Part shown: positions 40,307 through 48,453 of the stretch, piece after piece
Layout: each line of letters opens with the position of its first letter
How positions within the stretch are numbered: position 1 is the stretch's first letter
Assembly (NCBI RefSeq): GCF_004146235.1
Contig: NZ_SELO01000001.1
Coordinates: forward strand, 431,354 to 495,353
Reading direction: 5' to 3'
Length of the DNA: 64,000 nt
Origin: Tropicimonas sp. IMCC6043
GTDB taxonomy: Bacteria; Pseudomonadota; Alphaproteobacteria; Rhodobacterales; Rhodobacteraceae
Translations under genes and position numbers: made by a program
The notes under the pieces: generated by a model
Databases searched by the model: none
Seen by the model: only the letters and a program-made list of their open reading frames with translations
Told to the model about the DNA's origin: nothing

Positions 40307-40324
40307 CAGCAAGCGGAGTTGCTG
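40307..40324. promoter_or_regulatory. Second inverted repeat upstream of the TRAP operon
   Basis: CAGCAA-gcggag-TTGCTG, a perfect 6-6-6 repeat directly abutting the palindrome at 40292-40306. It may be a second operator or part of one compound site. Confidence 0.4.
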
Positions 40325-40434
40325 CCATAATCATGGGCAGAATCGTGTCCGGATGCCACTTTTGCGGGAGATTGCATTGCGATTGCCCGTTCCGGCGTCA
40401 GGCTCGCCTCCTGAAACGCGACCCAGGGATCGGA

Positions 40435-40965
40435 ATGGCAGATATTGCAGCGACAGCGCGCACCTGGAGCCGACGCCTCAACAAGGTGGTGGAGATTACA
40501 TGTGTCGTGCTGCTGGTAGTGCTGGTGCTTGACGTCTGGCTCGGCGTGCTCGTCCGCTACGTGATTCCGCTGCCGCTGACGTTTACCGAGGAACTGGCGC
40601 GCTACCTGATGATCTGGATGGCGCTTCTGGCGGTCTCCTCCGGGATCGCCTATCGCGAGCATATCGGCGTCGAGTTCGTCTTCTCGCGCCTGCCCGCGCC
40701 CACCCGCCGCGCCCTTGCCGTGGCCTTCGACGTCATCGCCTTCACCTTCTTCTTCCTGCTCTTCTGGCACGGGCTGGCGTTTGCCGGGAAGGGCTTCTCG
40801 CGGCTGACGATGATCTATTCCATCCCCAAGGGCTATCCCTTCATGGGCGTGCCGCTCGCCGCCGGGCTTGCCTGTATCCAGCTTGCCCTGGTCGCGATCC
40901 ACGACGCCTTTACCGACCGCGCGCCCGTGACCACCGGCGAGACCCTGGCAGGAGGCTCCGAGTAA
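40435..40965 (+). CDS. dctQ: TRAP transporter small permease (DctQ type)
   Basis: 176 residues, four transmembrane helices; the first begins about residue 22 (ITCVVLLVVLVLDVWLGVLVRY), with the family hallmark FTEELARYLMIWMALLAVSSGIAYREHIGVE (about 48-78, shown here in abbreviated range). It is the small subunit of a sodium-driven TRAP importer, partner of the large permease and the binding protein. AGGGATCGGA precedes the ATG. Its stop overlaps the dctM start (TAATG). Confidence 0.93.
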   Translation: MADIAATARTWSRRLNKVVEITCVVLLVVLVLDVWLGVLVRYVIPLPLTFTEELARYLMIWMALLAVSSGIAYREHIGVEFVFSRLPAPTRRALAVAFDVIAFTFFFLLFWHGLAFAGKGFSRLTMIYSIPKGYPFMGVPLAAGLACIQLALVAIHDAFTDRAPVTTGETLAGGSE

Positions 40966-42248
40966 TGGGCGTGTATCTGGTTCCCATCGCCTTTTTCGGC
41001 CTGCTCACCTTCGGCATGCCGGTCGGTTTCGCGATCGGCGTCGCCGGCATGGTCGGCATTTTCGACATGGGGCCGAAATTCATGACGATGGCGCCCGACC
41101 GCGTCTTCGCCGGGCTCGACCTCTTTCCTTTCCTCGCGATGCCATTCTTCATCCTCGCCGGCGAGATCATGAACCGCTCCGGCATCACACAGGGCCTCGT
41201 CCGGCTTGCCGACGCGCTGGTCGGCTGGATGCGCGGCGGCATGGCGCATTCCAACATGGTCGCCTCGGTGATGTTCGCCGGGCTGACCGGCTCGGCCACT
41301 GCCGACAGCGCGGCCTTCGGCAACACCCTCGTACCGGCGATGCAGAAGGGCGGCTACTCGCGGCCCTATGCCTGCGCGGTGACGGCGGCGGGCTCGATCA
41401 TCGGCCCGACCATCCCGCCCTCGACGCTGGCGATCATCTACGGCTCGATCATGGGCGTCTCCATCGCCGGGCTCTTCGCCGCCGGCATCCTGCCGGGCCT
41501 GCTGATCTGCGTGATCTGCATGGCGGTCATCGCGCTCACCGCGCGAGCCAAGGGCCTGCCCGAGGGCCATGGCCGGTTCCACCTCTGCAACGTGGCACGC
41601 GCTCTGCGCGAGGGGTTCCTCGCGGCGCTGCTGCCAGTTTTCATCCTCGGCTCGATTCTCGGCGGCTTCGCCACGCCGACCGAGGCCGCGGCAATCGCGG
41701 TCGCCTACGCACTCTTCGTCGGCGGCGTGATCTACCGCGCGCTCACATGGCGCGACCTCTACGAGATCGCCGTGCGCACCACGCGGATCACCGGCGTGAT
41801 CTTCCTTATCATCGCCTCGGCCTCGATCCTCGGCTGGTGGATGACCTTCAATCGGGTCCCGCAGGCGATCGCCGGCGGCATGCTCTCGCTGTCTGACAAC
41901 AAATGGGTCATCATCGGGCTTATCCTGATCCTGCTGCTGCTGATCGGCCTGGTGATGGACATCAACGCCACGCTGATCATCCTCGCCCCGGTGCTGGCAC
42001 CGCTGACGCTCCAGATCGGCATGGACCCGGTGCATGCCGGCATCATGATCATCCTCGCGCTCAACATCTCGCTGATGACTCCACCGGTCGGCGCCTGCCT
42101 CTTCGTGCTGGCCTCGGTCACCGGCGAGAAGGTCGAGGCGATCACCAAGGAGCTCTGGCCCTTCATCCTCGCCGAGGTCTCGATCCTGATGATCGTGGCG
42201 TTCTGGTCGGACCTGACGCTGTTCGTGCCGCGCCTGCTGGGCCTGTGA
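40965..42248 (+). CDS. dctM: TRAP transporter large permease (DctM type)
   Basis: 427 residues with about 12 helices. Family motifs are FPLFTLF-like early helices (FFGLLTFGMPVGFAIGVAG), VMFAGLTGSATADSAAFG (about 104-121), GSIIGPTIPPSTLAIIYGS, and IHLLNP-like NISLMTPPVGACLF (about 366-379). It is the translocating subunit and is coupled to dctQ by overlapping start and stop codons. The binding protein gene follows after 204 bases that include the small hairpin GGAGGGA-ccg-TCCCTCC (42395-42411). Confidence 0.95.
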   Translation: MGVYLVPIAFFGLLTFGMPVGFAIGVAGMVGIFDMGPKFMTMAPDRVFAGLDLFPFLAMPFFILAGEIMNRSGITQGLVRLADALVGWMRGGMAHSNMVASVMFAGLTGSATADSAAFGNTLVPAMQKGGYSRPYACAVTAAGSIIGPTIPPSTLAIIYGSIMGVSIAGLFAAGILPGLLICVICMAVIALTARAKGLPEGHGRFHLCNVARALREGFLAALLPVFILGSILGGFATPTEAAAIAVAYALFVGGVIYRALTWRDLYEIAVRTTRITGVIFLIIASASILGWWMTFNRVPQAIAGGMLSLSDNKWVIIGLILILLLLIGLVMDINATLIILAPVLAPLTLQIGMDPVHAGIMIILALNISLMTPPVGACLFVLASVTGEKVEAITKELWPFILAEVSILMIVAFWSDLTLFVPRLLGL

Positions 42249-42452
42249 GCGGTCGGGCCGTGGCAGGGCCGGTGTGCGCGTCCGCCATGAGGCAGGACGG
42301 CGCTCCGGCACAGTCAATGTCTTATAGAGTGTCGTTTTTCTTCGTTGACCCTTCGGCTGCCGCGCATGCCGGCCGGCCGATCGGTTTCCGCCCCGGAGGG
42401 ACCGTCCCTCCACCCTGAACCAAGCAAGACCAACCAACAGGAGACCCACATC

Positions 42453-43490
42453 ATGACCCTCATGAGATCCGCCGCAATGGGCCTGGCCGCCGCCTGCCTT
42501 GCCACCACGGCCCTTGCCGCCGACGTGACGATCCGGCTGGCGCACCTGAACCCCGAGGATCCGTTCCAGAGCCATTCCGGCACCATGGCAGCCGTGTTCA
42601 AGTCGCTCGTCGAGAGCAATTCCAACGGCGCCATCGAGGTGCAGCTCTTCCCGAACGGCCAGCTCGGCAAGGACAACGAGGTGATCGAGCAGGTCCGCGG
42701 CGGCCTCGTCGAGAGCACCATCTCCTCCGCTGGCGGCATTGCCCAGCACTACCCGCTGGTCGGTGTCTTCGACATCCCCTTCGCCTTCCCGAATATCGGT
42801 GTCGCTTCCAAGGTGATCACCACCGACAGCGCCTTCGGCGAGAAATTCGTCGGAGATCTCGAGGCGAAGACCGGCCTCAAGGTTCTGGGCCTGATCGACT
42901 CGGGCGGTTTCTTCGCGTTCACCAACTCCAAGAAGCCGATCACCTCGGTGGCCGACATGGACGGCCTGCGCATCCGCACCATGACGCTGCCGACCCACGA
43001 GGCGATCATCTCCTCGCTCGGCGGTCAGCCGACGCCGCTGCCCTGGGCCGAGGTCTATACCGCGCTCCAGACCGGCGTCGCCGACGGCCAGATGAACCCG
43101 GTGCCGATCATCGCCTTCGCCAAGTTCGACGAGGTGCAGAAATACCTCTCGATCACCAACCATGTCATCACGCCCTATATCTGGACGATGAACCAGGAGT
43201 TCTTTGACGGCCTGACGCCCGAGCAGCAGAACCTCGTCAACTGGGCCTCGTATGTCGCCACCGAGGCCGGACGCGGCATGAGCCGGACGATCGAGGCCTC
43301 GCAGAACGGCCTGCCCAAGCTCGCCGAGAAGATGGAAGTCAACGTCGTGCCGCCCGAGGAGCAGGCCAAGTTCGCCGAGGCTGCACAGCCGGCGGTGCGG
43401 GCCCTGATCGAAGAGCAATACGGCGCCGAGGGCATCGAGATGCTTGACGCCCTGCTCGGCTCGATCGAGGAAGAGAAAGCCGCGTTCTGA
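42453..43490 (+). CDS. dctP: TRAP transporter substrate-binding protein (DctP type)
   Basis: 345 residues with a signal peptide (cleavage about ALA/AD at 23). DctP features: VTIRLAHLNPEDPFQSHSG at the start, GAIEVQLFPNGQLGKDNEVI (about 55-74), the ligand Arg in MDGLRIRTM (about 170-178), and EVYTALQTGVADGQMNPV. AGGAG precedes the ATG. Unlike most TRAP operons, the binding protein gene comes after the permeases; a strong hairpin just after its stop could raise its transcript relative to the others. The catabolic genes downstream suggest an amino acid derivative as ligand. Confidence 0.95.
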   Translation: MTLMRSAAMGLAAACLATTALAADVTIRLAHLNPEDPFQSHSGTMAAVFKSLVESNSNGAIEVQLFPNGQLGKDNEVIEQVRGGLVESTISSAGGIAQHYPLVGVFDIPFAFPNIGVASKVITTDSAFGEKFVGDLEAKTGLKVLGLIDSGGFFAFTNSKKPITSVADMDGLRIRTMTLPTHEAIISSLGGQPTPLPWAEVYTALQTGVADGQMNPVPIIAFAKFDEVQKYLSITNHVITPYIWTMNQEFFDGLTPEQQNLVNWASYVATEAGRGMSRTIEASQNGLPKLAEKMEVNVVPPEEQAKFAEAAQPAVRALIEEQYGAEGIEMLDALLGSIEEEKAAF

Positions 43491-43498
43491 GCGGTTCC

Positions 43499-43523
43499 GT
43501 CCGGGCGGCCCGGCCGCCCGGAC
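43499..43523 (+). terminator. Strong intercistronic hairpin between dctP and dpaL
   Basis: GTCCGGGCGG-cccgg-CCGCCCGGAC is a perfect 10-bp GC-rich stem with a 5-base loop and no T tract, 17 bases before the next start codon. It probably protects the dctP 3' end against exonuclease while letting some transcription continue. Confidence 0.55.
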
Positions 43524-43539
43524 AATTCGAGGGGCAAAG

Positions 43540-44754
43540 ATGACAGACGAGATTGCGCGGAACGCGGGAACGGCAACGGATTTCACGCTGCGGCTCAACC
43601 GGAGCGCCAGCCGGACGGCGCCCTGGACCGCGCGCCAGAACGAGATCCTGAGCGACGCCGCCTTCGAGACCGCCCGGGCGACGATCGCGAGCTGGCCCGG
43701 CTATGCCGTCACGCCGCTGCACGCCCTGCCCGGCCGCGCCGCAGAGCTCGGAATTGCGTCCCTCGCCTACAAGGACGAGGCTGGCCGCTTCGGCCTCGGC
43801 TCCTTCAAGGCGCTCGGCGGGGCCTATGCGGTGGCCCGGCTGCTGCAGCGCGAGGTCGAGACCGCCCTCGGCAACCCTGTTCCGATGTCCGAGATCGTCA
43901 GCGGCGCGCGTGATGTCTCGCGCATCACCGTCTGCTGCGCCACCGACGGCAACCACGGCCGGTCCGTCGCCTGGGGCGCGCAGGCATTCGGCGCGAGATG
44001 CGTGATCTTCATCCATGCCACCGTCTCTGAGGCTCGCAAGGCGGCTATCGAGGCCTATGGCGCGGAGGTTCGCCGCACCGCGGGAAATTACGACGACAGT
44101 GTCCGCGAAGCCCAGGAAACCGCCATGAAGGAAGAATGGTTCGTGGTCTCCGACACGTCCTATCCCGGCTATATGGAGATCCCGAAGGACGTCATGCAGG
44201 GCTACGAGCTGATGGCCGCCGAGGCCTTCGATCAGCTCGGGACGCCCCCTACCCACGTCTTCCTGCAAACCGGTGTCGGCGGCATGGCCGCGGCGGTCGC
44301 GGCCCAGGCAAAGCGCCGCTGGGGCGATGCGCGCCCGACGATCGTGCTTTGCGACCCCGACCAGTCGGCCTGCTGGCTCGAGAGCATCCGTGCCGGAGTG
44401 CCCACCGCCGTGGAAGGCGATCTCGACACCATGATGGCCGGGCTCGCCTGCGGCGAGGTCTCGGCGCTCGCCTGGGAGGTGCTTGAGACCCATGCCGATG
44501 CGGTCATGGCGCTGCCCGATGCCGCCGCCTTCCGGGAAATGCGCGCACTGGCCGACCCGCTGCCCGGGGACCCGGCGATCATCGCCGGCGAGAGCGCCGT
44601 GGCCGGGCTCGCCGGGCTCGCCGCGGCGATAAAACATCCGGAGGCGCGGGCCGCGCTCGGCCTCGGCCCCGACAGCCGCGCCTTGGTCTTCGGCACCGAG
44701 GGCAACACCGATCCCGAACTTTACGAACGGATCATCGCCGGAGAGCTGACATGA
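43540..44754 (+). CDS. dpaL: Diaminopropionate ammonia-lyase
   Basis: 404-residue PLP enzyme converting 2,3-diaminopropionate to pyruvate and two ammonia. The PLP lysine is in FGLGSFKALGGAYA (Lys90), the characteristic motif of this enzyme; CCATDGNHGRSVAWGA holds the substrate loop, and QTGVGGMAAAVAA the phosphate-binding glycines. The start ATG follows AGGGGCAAAG. It overlaps the carbamoylase gene by 4 bases, so the two reactions are probably linked. Confidence 0.93.
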   Translation: MTDEIARNAGTATDFTLRLNRSASRTAPWTARQNEILSDAAFETARATIASWPGYAVTPLHALPGRAAELGIASLAYKDEAGRFGLGSFKALGGAYAVARLLQREVETALGNPVPMSEIVSGARDVSRITVCCATDGNHGRSVAWGAQAFGARCVIFIHATVSEARKAAIEAYGAEVRRTAGNYDDSVREAQETAMKEEWFVVSDTSYPGYMEIPKDVMQGYELMAAEAFDQLGTPPTHVFLQTGVGGMAAAVAAQAKRRWGDARPTIVLCDPDQSACWLESIRAGVPTAVEGDLDTMMAGLACGEVSALAWEVLETHADAVMALPDAAAFREMRALADPLPGDPAIIAGESAVAGLAGLAAAIKHPEARAALGLGPDSRALVFGTEGNTDPELYERIIAGELT

Positions 44755-45653
44755 GCCGATCCTTCATTGCCGCGAGCGCCCAGCTCGGCCCGATCGCCCG
44801 TGACGAGCCGAGGAGCTCCGCCGTCGATCGCATGATGACGCTCATGCGCGAGGCCCATGCGCGCGGCGCCAGCCTGGTCGTCTTTCCCGAGCTTGCGCTA
44901 ACCACCTTCTTTCCGCGCTGGTTCCTCGAACCGGGGCCCGATCTCGACCGCTGGTTCGAGACCGAGATGCCGTCGCCCGAGACCCGCCCGCTCTTCGATC
45001 TGGCCGCCGAGCTCGGCATCGCCTTTCATCTCGGCTATGCCGAGCTGACGCCGGAGGGGCGCTATTTCAACACCGCGATCCTCGTCGACGCGACGGGCAA
45101 GGTCGCCGGAAAATACCGCAAGATCCACCTTCCGGGCCACGACGAACACGAGCCCTGGCGGCCCTTCCAGCATCTGGAAAAGCGGTATTTCGAGAAGGGC
45201 GACCTCGGGTTTCCGACCTTCGAGGCAATGGGCGGCACGCTCGGGATGTGCATCTGCAACGATCGCCGCTGGCCGGAGACCTGGCGCATGCTGGGCCTCG
45301 GCGGCGCGGAACTTGTGGCGCTCGGCTATAACACGCCGCTGCACTACCCGCCCGCGCCCGAGCACGACCATTTGCAGTATTTCCACAACGAGCTGTCGAT
45401 CCAGGCCGGATGCTACCAGAACGGTCTCTGGGCGGTCGCGAGCGCCAAGGCGGGGCGCGAGGAGGGCTGCGACCTGATCGGCGGCAGCGTCATCGTCGCG
45501 CCGACCGGCGAGGTTCTGGCACGCGCCTCCGGCGTCGGCGACGAGGTGATCACCGCCCGGGTCGATCTCGACCGCTGCGCCGAGATCCGCAAGAACGTGT
45601 TCAATTTCGCGCGCCATCGTCAGCCGGAGGAATACGGGCTGCTGACGTCATAA
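44751..45653 (+). CDS. N-carbamoyl-(D-)amino-acid hydrolase, nitrilase superfamily
   Basis: 300 residues. The nitrilase triad is complete: Glu47 (VVFPELALTTFFPRW), Lys124 (KYRKIHLPGH) and Cys169 (CICNDRRWPETW). The FFPRW, LPGHDE.EPWRPFQHLEKRYFE and NDRRWPETWR context is that of D-carbamoylases, which release the amino acid, ammonia and CO2 from N-carbamoyl amino acids. It overlaps the ammonia-lyase gene, suggesting a carbamoylated diaminopropionate-like compound as the natural substrate; that is inference. Confidence 0.88.
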   Translation: MSRSFIAASAQLGPIARDEPRSSAVDRMMTLMREAHARGASLVVFPELALTTFFPRWFLEPGPDLDRWFETEMPSPETRPLFDLAAELGIAFHLGYAELTPEGRYFNTAILVDATGKVAGKYRKIHLPGHDEHEPWRPFQHLEKRYFEKGDLGFPTFEAMGGTLGMCICNDRRWPETWRMLGLGGAELVALGYNTPLHYPPAPEHDHLQYFHNELSIQAGCYQNGLWAVASAKAGREEGCDLIGGSVIVAPTGEVLARASGVGDEVITARVDLDRCAEIRKNVFNFARHRQPEEYGLLTS

Positions 45654-45785
45654 GCGGTCGGCCATTCATGAACTCCTGTTCATTGTGGCCTTTTCCACGC
45701 CTTTTCCAGCGCCGTAACGTTCGTGCCGAAGGGTCTCCCCTCCCGCTGTTCTCCCTTCGGGGGCGGTCCCTCAATGCCCTCGGCA

Positions 45786-46493
45786 TTACGCTCGGGTGTC
45801 TTCGGGTAGCACGCCGCGCGCCCTCTGGAAGAGCAACCGGAGACAGAACGCCGTCTCGGCGAGGATCGTGATGCCGTAGGCGGGAGAGAAAGCGGTCGAG
45901 AGGTTCGGCGCAAAGAACCGCAGGCCGCTGCCGATCAGGTAGACGACGCCCGCCGCCCCGATGCCAAGCCCGAAGGCTCGCGCGAAGAGGCCCGACCGCC
46001 AGATCAGCACGCCCGTCATGAGGCTGTTCACCCCGAAGAACACCAGCCCGAGGTCGTAGCCGTGCCCATGCAGGTCCAGAAAGACGAGCGCCAGGCCCTG
46101 AGTCTCCGCGGCGGGGAGCGTCGCGTCGCCCGACAGCAGCAACCAGGCGGTCTGCATGGCCATCAGGTTGGCCGCGATCAGTACAGTCTGGATCAGGCGG
46201 AAAATCATCGCCGCGAGGGCCAATGCCGGCGCGACGGGGCGAAACAGAAGGTAGAGCAGGATCGCAAGGCCCGCATCGCAGAGCGCCATCAGCAGGTCGG
46301 CGGCGATGGAGAGGCGAAAGAGACCCGGCGCGGCGAGGATCGCGGCGGACGTGGCGTCGGCATCGCTGAGATCGATGAGCCGGGCCCGAATGCCAAGTTC
46401 GGCGCCGAGCCCGGCAAGGATGATGACGAGATAGAGCAGACCGGCCAGACGGGCCCTCGCCGCAAGCTCGGGGGTGGGAACGAGAGGTGTCAA
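45786..46493 (-). CDS. DUF4386 family membrane protein
   Basis: 235 residues with about six or seven transmembrane helices. The N-terminal ARARLAGLLYLVIILAGLGAELGIRARLI is the typical DUF4386 opening, and LDLHGHGYDLGLVFFGVNSLMTG (about 140-162) is its conserved central motif. Function unknown. It is in the same direction as the EamA gene, 35 bases downstream of it. Confidence 0.88.
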   Translation of the reverse strand: MTPLVPTPELAARARLAGLLYLVIILAGLGAELGIRARLIDLSDADATSAAILAAPGLFRLSIAADLLMALCDAGLAILLYLLFRPVAPALALAAMIFRLIQTVLIAANLMAMQTAWLLLSGDATLPAAETQGLALVFLDLHGHGYDLGLVFFGVNSLMTGVLIWRSGLFARAFGLGIGAAGVVYLIGSGLRFFAPNLSTAFSPAYGITILAETAFCLRLLFQRARGVLPEDTRA

Positions 46494-46528
46494 GCGGTCG
46501 ATCTCCTCAATCCGGGGCGGCGCGTGGG

Positions 46529-47431
46529 TCAGGCCGAGAGCACGCGCCGGGCGCCTCTCGACATCGGCTTGAGCCTAACGGCGTGGCCGCGACTGGCAAG
46601 CTGTCCGACCCAGACCGCGCCGAGGACGATGCAAGCGCCCGCGATCTGCGTCGGGCTCAACGCTTGCCCGAGCCAGAGCCAGCCGAGGGCGACGGCCGTC
46701 ACCGGGCTCATCATGCCGAGCATGGAAACCGCGCCTGGCTCGATCCGGGCGATGCCCCGGAACCAGAGCCAGTAGGTCAGCGCCGCCCCGACGAGCCCGA
46801 GCCAGGCGAGGCCGGCAAGGTTGGTGACGGTGAGCGAAGGCAGTGGCGGTTCCGCGACGAGTGCGACCGGCAAAAGCAGAAGCCCGCCGGCGGTCAGTTG
46901 CCAGGCGGTGAAGCTCAGCGCCGGCACCGGGGGCTGCCACTTGCGACTGAGCACGGTCCCGGCGGCCATCGACACCGCCCCGCCGATCCCTGCGGCGACA
47001 CCGACGGGGTCGAGCGCAGCCTCCGGACCGAGCAGAAGTAGCGCAACGCCTCCGATCCCCGCCAGTGCCGACAGCAATGCCAGCGCGCGGATCGGCGTCC
47101 CCAGGATACCGCGCGCCAGGACGATGACGATCAGCGCCTGAAACGAACCGAGCGTTGCCGCGACGCCGCCGGGGAGCCGGTAGGCCGCCACGAAGAGCAG
47201 GCTCCAGAACAGGGCGAAGTTCAGCGCGCCGAGCACGACGACGCGTCCCAGCCACGCCCGCGGCGGCAGGCAACGAGTGGCAGCGAGCAGCAGGAGCCCC
47301 GCCGGCAATGCGCGCAACACCGCGAGGCTGACGGGGTAGCCCGCCGGCAGAGCTTCGGTGGTGACGAGATAGGTGCTGCCCCAGATCGCAGGGGCAAGTG
47401 CTGTCAGGAGGATGTCGGTCGGGCGGGTCAT
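46529..47431 (-). CDS. EamA/DMT family transporter
   Basis: 300 residues with ten transmembrane helices in two EamA halves. LTALAPAIWGSTYLVTTEALPAG is the usual start of this group and the second half begins near 145 with AVSMAAGTVLSR. Exporters of this type often move amino acids or metabolites; the substrate is unknown. A DUF1127 gene precedes it by 33 bases in the same direction. Confidence 0.9.
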   Translation of the reverse strand: MTRPTDILLTALAPAIWGSTYLVTTEALPAGYPVSLAVLRALPAGLLLLAATRCLPPRAWLGRVVVLGALNFALFWSLLFVAAYRLPGGVAATLGSFQALIVIVLARGILGTPIRALALLSALAGIGGVALLLLGPEAALDPVGVAAGIGGAVSMAAGTVLSRKWQPPVPALSFTAWQLTAGGLLLLPVALVAEPPLPSLTVTNLAGLAWLGLVGAALTYWLWFRGIARIEPGAVSMLGMMSPVTAVALGWLWLGQALSPTQIAGACIVLGAVWVGQLASRGHAVRLKPMSRGARRVLSA

Positions 47432-47464
47432 GGATGCGTGTCCTGTTCGATCGGATTCGGGGGA

Positions 47465-47614
47465 TCACCAGAGGTGTCGAGGGGAAAGCGGCGGGTGCTC
47501 GGGCCAGGGGGCGAGGCCGATATCGCGCATCATGTGCGGCGAGAGATACCGCGGCACGTTTTGCGGAGGGCGACGATGGCGTGTCTCGGTCGGACGGCTG
47601 GATCGGAAGAACAT
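47465..47614 (-). CDS. DUF1127-like micro-protein
   Basis: 49 residues starting MFFRSSRPTETRHRR, preceded by AAAGGA at 7-8 bases. The core RYLSPHMMRDIGLAPWPEH matches the DUF1127 motif (Y-L-x-x-H-x-x-x-D-I-G-L), an Arg-rich small protein family that in alphaproteobacteria includes RNA-binding regulators of phosphate and carbon metabolism, such as the CcaF1 type. It lies between wrbA (25 bases upstream) and the EamA gene and was probably missed by length cut-offs. Confidence 0.7.
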   Translation of the reverse strand: MFFRSSRPTETRHRRPPQNVPRYLSPHMMRDIGLAPWPEHPPLSPRHLW

Positions 47615-47639
47615 TCGGTTTCCTTTCAGGTCCGGCGCA

Positions 47640-48263
47640 TCAGGCAGCGTCGCGCACTGGCACGTCCGTCGCCAGGCGTGCGGCGATCCGCGCCACATGG
47701 GCGCCCTGGAAGCGCGCGCCGGCGAGATCGGTCTCGGTGGGGCGGAGTGCGCCGTCGGCACCGGCAATGGTTCCCGCGCCATAGGGCGCGCCGCCGATGA
47801 TGCCGTCGCGCGTGGTCTGGCCGGCGAAGCTGTAGGGCAGACCGGCGATCAGCATGCCGAAATGCTGAAGCGGGATCTGGGTCGAAAGCAGCGTGGCTTC
47901 GTGGCCGCCATGCTGCGACCCGGTCGAGGCGAAGACCGCCGCGACCTTGCCGACCAGTGCGTTCTGCGCCCAGAGCCCGCCGGCCTGGTCGAGGAACTGC
48001 TTCATCTGTCCGGCCATCATGCCGAAACGCGTCGGCGTGCCGAAGATGATCGCGTCATAGTCGGCAAGATCGCCGGGCGCGGCTTCGGGCGTCGAGTCTT
48101 CGACATAGCCGGCGCTCCGGCGTACCGGTTCGGGCACGGTTTCGGGAACCCGGCGGATGTCGACGGTCGCGCCGGGAACGCTGCGCGCGCCCTCGGCTTC
48201 GGCCTGCGCCAGGTCGCGGACATGGCCATAGCTGGAATAGTAGAGAACGAGAATGCGGGGCAT
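47640..48263 (-). CDS. wrbA: NAD(P)H:quinone oxidoreductase, WrbA type
   Basis: 207-residue flavodoxin-like quinone reductase. The FMN loop [15 protein letters not shown] (about 5-19), [21 protein letters not shown] (about 77-97), the [14 protein letters not shown] loop (about 113-126) and [12 protein letters not shown] are diagnostic of WrbA. The enzyme reduces quinones by two electrons, guarding against redox stress. The start ATG follows GGAGAG; the frame extends 27 codons further upstream without support. Confidence 0.95.
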   Translation of the reverse strand: MPRILVLYYSSYGHVRDLAQAEAEGARSVPGATVDIRRVPETVPEPVRRSAGYVEDSTPEAAPGDLADYDAIIFGTPTRFGMMAGQMKQFLDQAGGLWAQNALVGKVAAVFASTGSQHGGHEATLLSTQIPLQHFGMLIAGLPYSFAGQTTRDGIIGGAPYGAGTIAGADGALRPTETDLAGARFQGAHVARIAARLATDVPVRDAA

Positions 48264-48304
48264 GGGATCTCTCCGGTTCGGGTTGCGATGCCGGGAAGAT
48301 CGGT

Positions 48305-48335
48305 AAAAGCGCCGCCCGGAATAACCGGACGGCGC
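48305..48335 (-). terminator. Terminator of the dehydrogenase/ribose-type ABC operon
   Basis: On the minus strand GCGCCGTCCGG-ttatt-CCGGGCGGCGC forms an 11-bp stem with one mismatch, followed by TTTT. It sits between the dehydrogenase stop (48454) and wrbA. Confidence 0.7.
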
Positions 48336-48453
48336 GCAAATCATTCTTTACGCCTTGTTACGAATGCGCGGACCGGCGGTCCGGGCGATGCCGCAGGGCG
48401 GCGGAGGATGGGGAGAAGACACCCTCCGGGGCGGCGCCCTGCGTGCCGCCGCG

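Larger units (their letters stand above)
40112..40434. other. Regulatory region between MlaC-like and TRAP genes
   Basis: This 323-base divergent spacer has no supported gene. It holds two adjacent perfect inverted repeats (listed separately) at 40292-40324 and a mildly AT-rich stretch after them that probably contains the TRAP operon promoter. Confidence 0.45.
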
